A stretch of DNA of 64,000 nucleotides from Paenibacillus vini (GTDB taxonomy: Bacteria; Bacillota; Bacilli; Paenibacillales; Paenibacillaceae): positions 186,001-250,000 of the forward strand of contig NZ_BOSL01000005.1 in the NCBI RefSeq assembly GCF_018403325.1. Reading direction: 5' to 3'. The notes under the pieces were generated by a model that ran no database searches, was not told where the DNA came from, and saw nothing but the letters and a program-made list of their open reading frames with translations. Shown here one piece after another: positions 61,724 through 64,000 of this stretch (position 1 is its first letter; the number at the start of each line of letters is the position of its first letter). A program made the translations under genes and the position numbers.

Positions 61724-62716
61724 ATGGGGAAAATAAGCGCTCCCTGGCTTAAACTCAAGGCAGGCATTGACCTGGAGGATTACACCCTGATTAACCGTCT
61801 GCAGGAGCAATGCGTCCGTGAGGATCGAATTACGCTAAAGCTCGAGCTCGATTATAAACTGGAGGCGTCTCAGGAAACCGGTGATGGTGCAGGCCTTCAG
61901 CATATCAATGAATTCATGTATTTCGACGAGCAACAATTGGTCGGATACTTGGGAATAAGCCATTTCGGAGGGACGGGCTCACCGCTCGAGGTTACGGGAA
62001 TGGTGCATCCCGCATACCGGCGGCAGGGGATTTTTACCCGGCTGTATGAAATGGCAGTAGCTGAATGGAAGCGAAGAAATTCCGGAGGCATGCTTCTGTT
62101 ATGTGACAGAGCCTCGGTGTCCGGGCAGAAATACATAGCGAAAATCGATGCGGTTTACAGACATTCGGAATATGAAATGTATTTGCGTCAGAATCATCAG
62201 AAGCCGCAAAATGAATTGCTGAGCGGCGGACTCTCCTTTCGCAAGGCGACCAATGCAGATGGACGCGAGATCGCGAGACAGAACGCCATTTATTTTGACG
62301 ATGAGACTTATGATGCGGAGGATGCTTCAAAGGACTCGGACTCGGAGATAACTTCGGAGCATGAGAGTGTAGACAATGACAATGACGGCTTGTCCCTGCC
62401 GGAAACGGAAGAGCAGCGAGGGATGCGCATCTACCTTGCGGAACTAAACGGGCAAAGTATCGGAAAGTTTCATTTGCAAATGACTGCGGAGGCAGGGGGG
62501 ATCTTCGGGTTGGGCGTACTGCCGGAGCATCGCGGACAAGGCTTTGGACGAGCTATTTTGCAGCAGGCCATCGAGAAGCTGCAGGAAGCTGATATGAAGG
62601 AAATATTTCTCCAGGTAGCCGCCGAAAATGCGAAGGCTCTCCAGCTTTACAAGTCCTGCGGCTTTCAGGAAACCTCGACCATGGATTATTATGAAGCGGC
62701 GGGTAACAGAATTTGA
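61724..62716 (+). CDS. Double-GNAT acetyltransferase
   Basis: 330 residues from ATG 61724 behind AGAGAGG. Two GNAT folds in tandem: the first with GMVHPAYRRQGIFTRLYEMAVAEWKRR, the second with GVLPEHRGQGFGRAILQQAIEKL and ALQLYKSCGFQETSTMDYY. An acidic insertion (DAEDASKDSDSEITSEHESVDNDN in pieces) lies in the second. Both acetyl-CoA loops (RRQGIF, RGQGFG) look intact. Substrate unknown. Confidence 0.9.
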   Translation: MGKISAPWLKLKAGIDLEDYTLINRLQEQCVREDRITLKLELDYKLEASQETGDGAGLQHINEFMYFDEQQLVGYLGISHFGGTGSPLEVTGMVHPAYRRQGIFTRLYEMAVAEWKRRNSGGMLLLCDRASVSGQKYIAKIDAVYRHSEYEMYLRQNHQKPQNELLSGGLSFRKATNADGREIARQNAIYFDDETYDAEDASKDSDSEITSEHESVDNDNDGLSLPETEEQRGMRIYLAELNGQSIGKFHLQMTAEAGGIFGLGVLPEHRGQGFGRAILQQAIEKLQEADMKEIFLQVAAENAKALQLYKSCGFQETSTMDYYEAAGNRI

Positions 62717-62784
62717 CCGTCTAGCTATTTCCGCTGAGGAATAATTGAACTTGTTCTATATTAGCGAAAGAGGTGAATTCGCAA

Positions 62785-63576
62785 ATGGAAACATGGCGAT
62801 ATTGGAGTGATGGTCATACGGGCTTTGAAGCTTTAGAGGCATTCCTGAAAAATAACTCCGGGCTTCCGGGCCCAAGGGCAAATCTGAAGCTGGCGGAACA
62901 ATTTGCAGAGGAAGTCATGGGGCGGATGCCAGATGAATCGGCCTGGAAGCTCTTGCTGGAATGGAGCCGTCGGTCGGAGGTGGAAGCTCCGGCCAATGAC
63001 CCTGGAGAATTTCTGCCCTTCTGTGCCATTCAAGCGATTGGGGCCTGCTATACTGCCCTCGCGGCAGAACGGAAGAAGGAAGCACTGCTCGTGCTGAAAG
63101 AAGCGATGAGCGATCCCCGCTGGAGAGTGCGCGAAGCGGTAGCCATTGCCTTACAACGGATCGGGGAGCAGGATTTTGGCCTATTGGAACAATGGTTCGA
63201 GGACTGGTTGGAACAAGCGAATGCCCTTGAGCGTCGTGCCTTTGTGGCAGCGCTGGCTCATCCCCCGCTGCTGGGAATCCAAGAACATGCACGGTTTGGG
63301 CTGCGTTTGGCTGAACGGATTTTACAGGATTGGGCCATGGGGTTGCCGATTTCCGAAAAAGAAGAAGCGAGGGTACTGAACAAGGGACTTGAATATACCC
63401 TAAGTGTGCTGGTTGAGAAGGAGCCTGAGGAAGGATTCGCTGTCATGCGAAGGGTAGCCGCCATGAATGACAAGCAAATGGATCGCATATTGAGTGCCAA
63501 TCTTGGTAAAGCGCGCCTCAGCAAGAAATATTCTATAGAGGTGGCGGAGGTTCGCTTGCTTCTGCAAGAGAACTGA
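62785..63576 (+). CDS. HEAT-repeat protein
   Basis: 263 residues from ATG 62785, with AAAGAGGTG upstream. All-helical. Repeated helix pairs such as ALLVLKEAMSDPRWRVREAVAIALQRIGEQ and LERRAFVAALAHPPLL mark HEAT-type repeats, as in AlkD-like DNA glycosylase folds, though I do not see enough to claim enzymatic activity. It lies 68 bases behind the GNAT gene, with its own terminator. Confidence 0.82.
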   Translation: METWRYWSDGHTGFEALEAFLKNNSGLPGPRANLKLAEQFAEEVMGRMPDESAWKLLLEWSRRSEVEAPANDPGEFLPFCAIQAIGACYTALAAERKKEALLVLKEAMSDPRWRVREAVAIALQRIGEQDFGLLEQWFEDWLEQANALERRAFVAALAHPPLLGIQEHARFGLRLAERILQDWAMGLPISEKEEARVLNKGLEYTLSVLVEKEPEEGFAVMRRVAAMNDKQMDRILSANLGKARLSKKYSIEVAEVRLLLQEN

Positions 63577-63630
63577 AAGACAGTTTTTGATGAAACACTG
63601 TACGCAATTTTGATGTCCAAGCGGATAAAT

Positions 63631-63675
63631 AAACAGGCCGAAGCGCATGAATCAATCATGCCCTCGGCCTGTTTT
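63631..63675. terminator. Bidirectional terminator
   Basis: AAACAGGCCGA pairs with TCGGCCTGTTT; an inner GCATGA/TCATGC stem extends the hairpin. A and T runs on both sides suit the convergent genes. Confidence 0.85.
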
Positions 63676-63685
63676 GCTGTACTTA

Positions 63686-64000
63686 TTATAGTTCGGACCA
63701 AGTCAGCGTCAGTTCGTTCGTGCCTTCCTGCGCAGACAAGGCGCCGCCGATGAGCGACCAGCTCTCGTCAGCGGTATCGCCCTGAATAATCAAATTTTTC
63801 TCGTCGATCGTTTCAGCCGCATCCTTGATCCCTTGTTCCCGGAAGTAATCTTTATACATGTCGGCCAGCTTATCGAGCTTTTCTTGAGACGTAAAAATCA
63901 GAAGAACCGACTTTTTGCCGTCGTTTTGCTCAGAATGGGAAGTGGTAATTACAGCATCCTCGGGCAGCGGAAAATCCTTCGGCAAATGCTCCGGTCTCTG
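63686..64000 (-). CDS. C-terminal part of an unknown gene (5' end outside window)
   Basis: 104 codons are visible and the frame is open through the window edge (QRPEHLPKDFPLPEDA...). The part seen is an alpha/beta fold with VLLIFTSQEKLDKLADMYKDYFREQG and ends LTLTWSEL. The opening Pro-rich stretch and the pattern of one strand, one helix, two strands recall C-terminal domains of small Firmicute lipoproteins, but the start is missing and no function can be given. Confidence 0.6.
   Translation of the reverse strand, partial: QRPEHLPKDFPLPEDAVITTSHSEQNDGKKSVLLIFTSQEKLDKLADMYKDYFREQGIKDAAETIDEKNLIIQGDTADESWSLIGGALSAQEGTNELTLTWSEL

Overview
The window looks like a chromosomal segment of a Paenibacillus-type Firmicute. 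The evidence is strong AAGGAGG ribosome binding sites with many TTG/GTG starts, several YesM/YesN-type two-component pairs, an SLH-anchored beta-glucanase, a levansucrase followed by an endolevanase, lipoproteins with Firmicute lipoboxes, and moderate GC. There is no rRNA, no canonical tRNA and no CRISPR array. No prophage was recognised. One intact IS3-family element and one deleted IS3-family remnant are present.

Layout. (1) 1-5.7 kb: a small cluster resembling a type VII secreted polymorphic-toxin locus. It has a lipase-like protein with its catalytic domain at the N-terminus and a helical C-terminal module, a second protein with the same C-terminal module but a frameshift near its start, and possible immunity partners. 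A deleted IS3 remnant sits in the loop of the terminator that ends the cluster. (2) 6.6-8 kb: a VWA-domain lipoprotein. (3) 8.1-15.7 kb: a levan locus, with sensor kinase, response regulator and solute-binding lipoprotein followed by sacB and levB. sacB is preceded by a 15-codon overlapping leader ORF, and its ribosome binding site can be paired by an upstream segment. (4) 15.7-25.6 kb: mixed genes, namely a DGC-domain protein, a DsbA/SpxH-like protein with divergent TetR, a three-domain lysozyme-like protein, a transglutaminase-like lipoprotein broken by an IS3 element, a nucleotidyltransferase, a GNAT acetyltransferase and an unknown gene. (5) 25.6-31.9 kb: TetR-MMPL transporter operon, divergent from an RlmA-type 23S rRNA methyltransferase whose leader encodes a nine-residue peptide ending in R-L-R followed by an intrinsic terminator, then DUF4256 and DUF4317 genes. 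(6) 32-34.5 kb: YHYH/copper-amine-oxidase-N protein, membrane-anchored Mrr-like nuclease and a methyltransferase-like protein.

(7) 34.6-42.1 kb: probably the most unusual part. A leftward four-gene operon (HTH-WYL regulator, second WYL protein, DUF6985, SMI1/KNR4) is divergent from an RNA-repair operon (SPFH/slipin, RlaP-type nucleotidyltransferase, RtcB ligase). The roughly 580-base interval between them carries a tRNA-like structure in circularly permuted order (T arm, acceptor-like hairpin, D-loop sequence, anticodon arm with UCC). (8) 42.4-42.6 kb: short palindromic repeats. (9) 42.7-61.6 kb: a beta-glucan utilisation locus with three GH16 enzymes of different cellular location (cytosolic, secreted lichenase, SLH-anchored laminarinase), two permeases, two solute-binding lipoproteins and two YesM/YesN systems. 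(10) 61.7-64 kb: double GNAT protein, HEAT-repeat protein and the C-terminal end of an unknown gene.

How it works together (inference): the two sugar loci follow one logic, in which extracellular polymer-cleaving enzymes, solute-binding proteins and Cache-type kinases sense breakdown products and AraC-type regulators turn on the enzymes. The RNA-repair operon probably responds to damaged RNA under WYL control, with the tRNA-like leader RNA as a possible sensor, substrate or tether.
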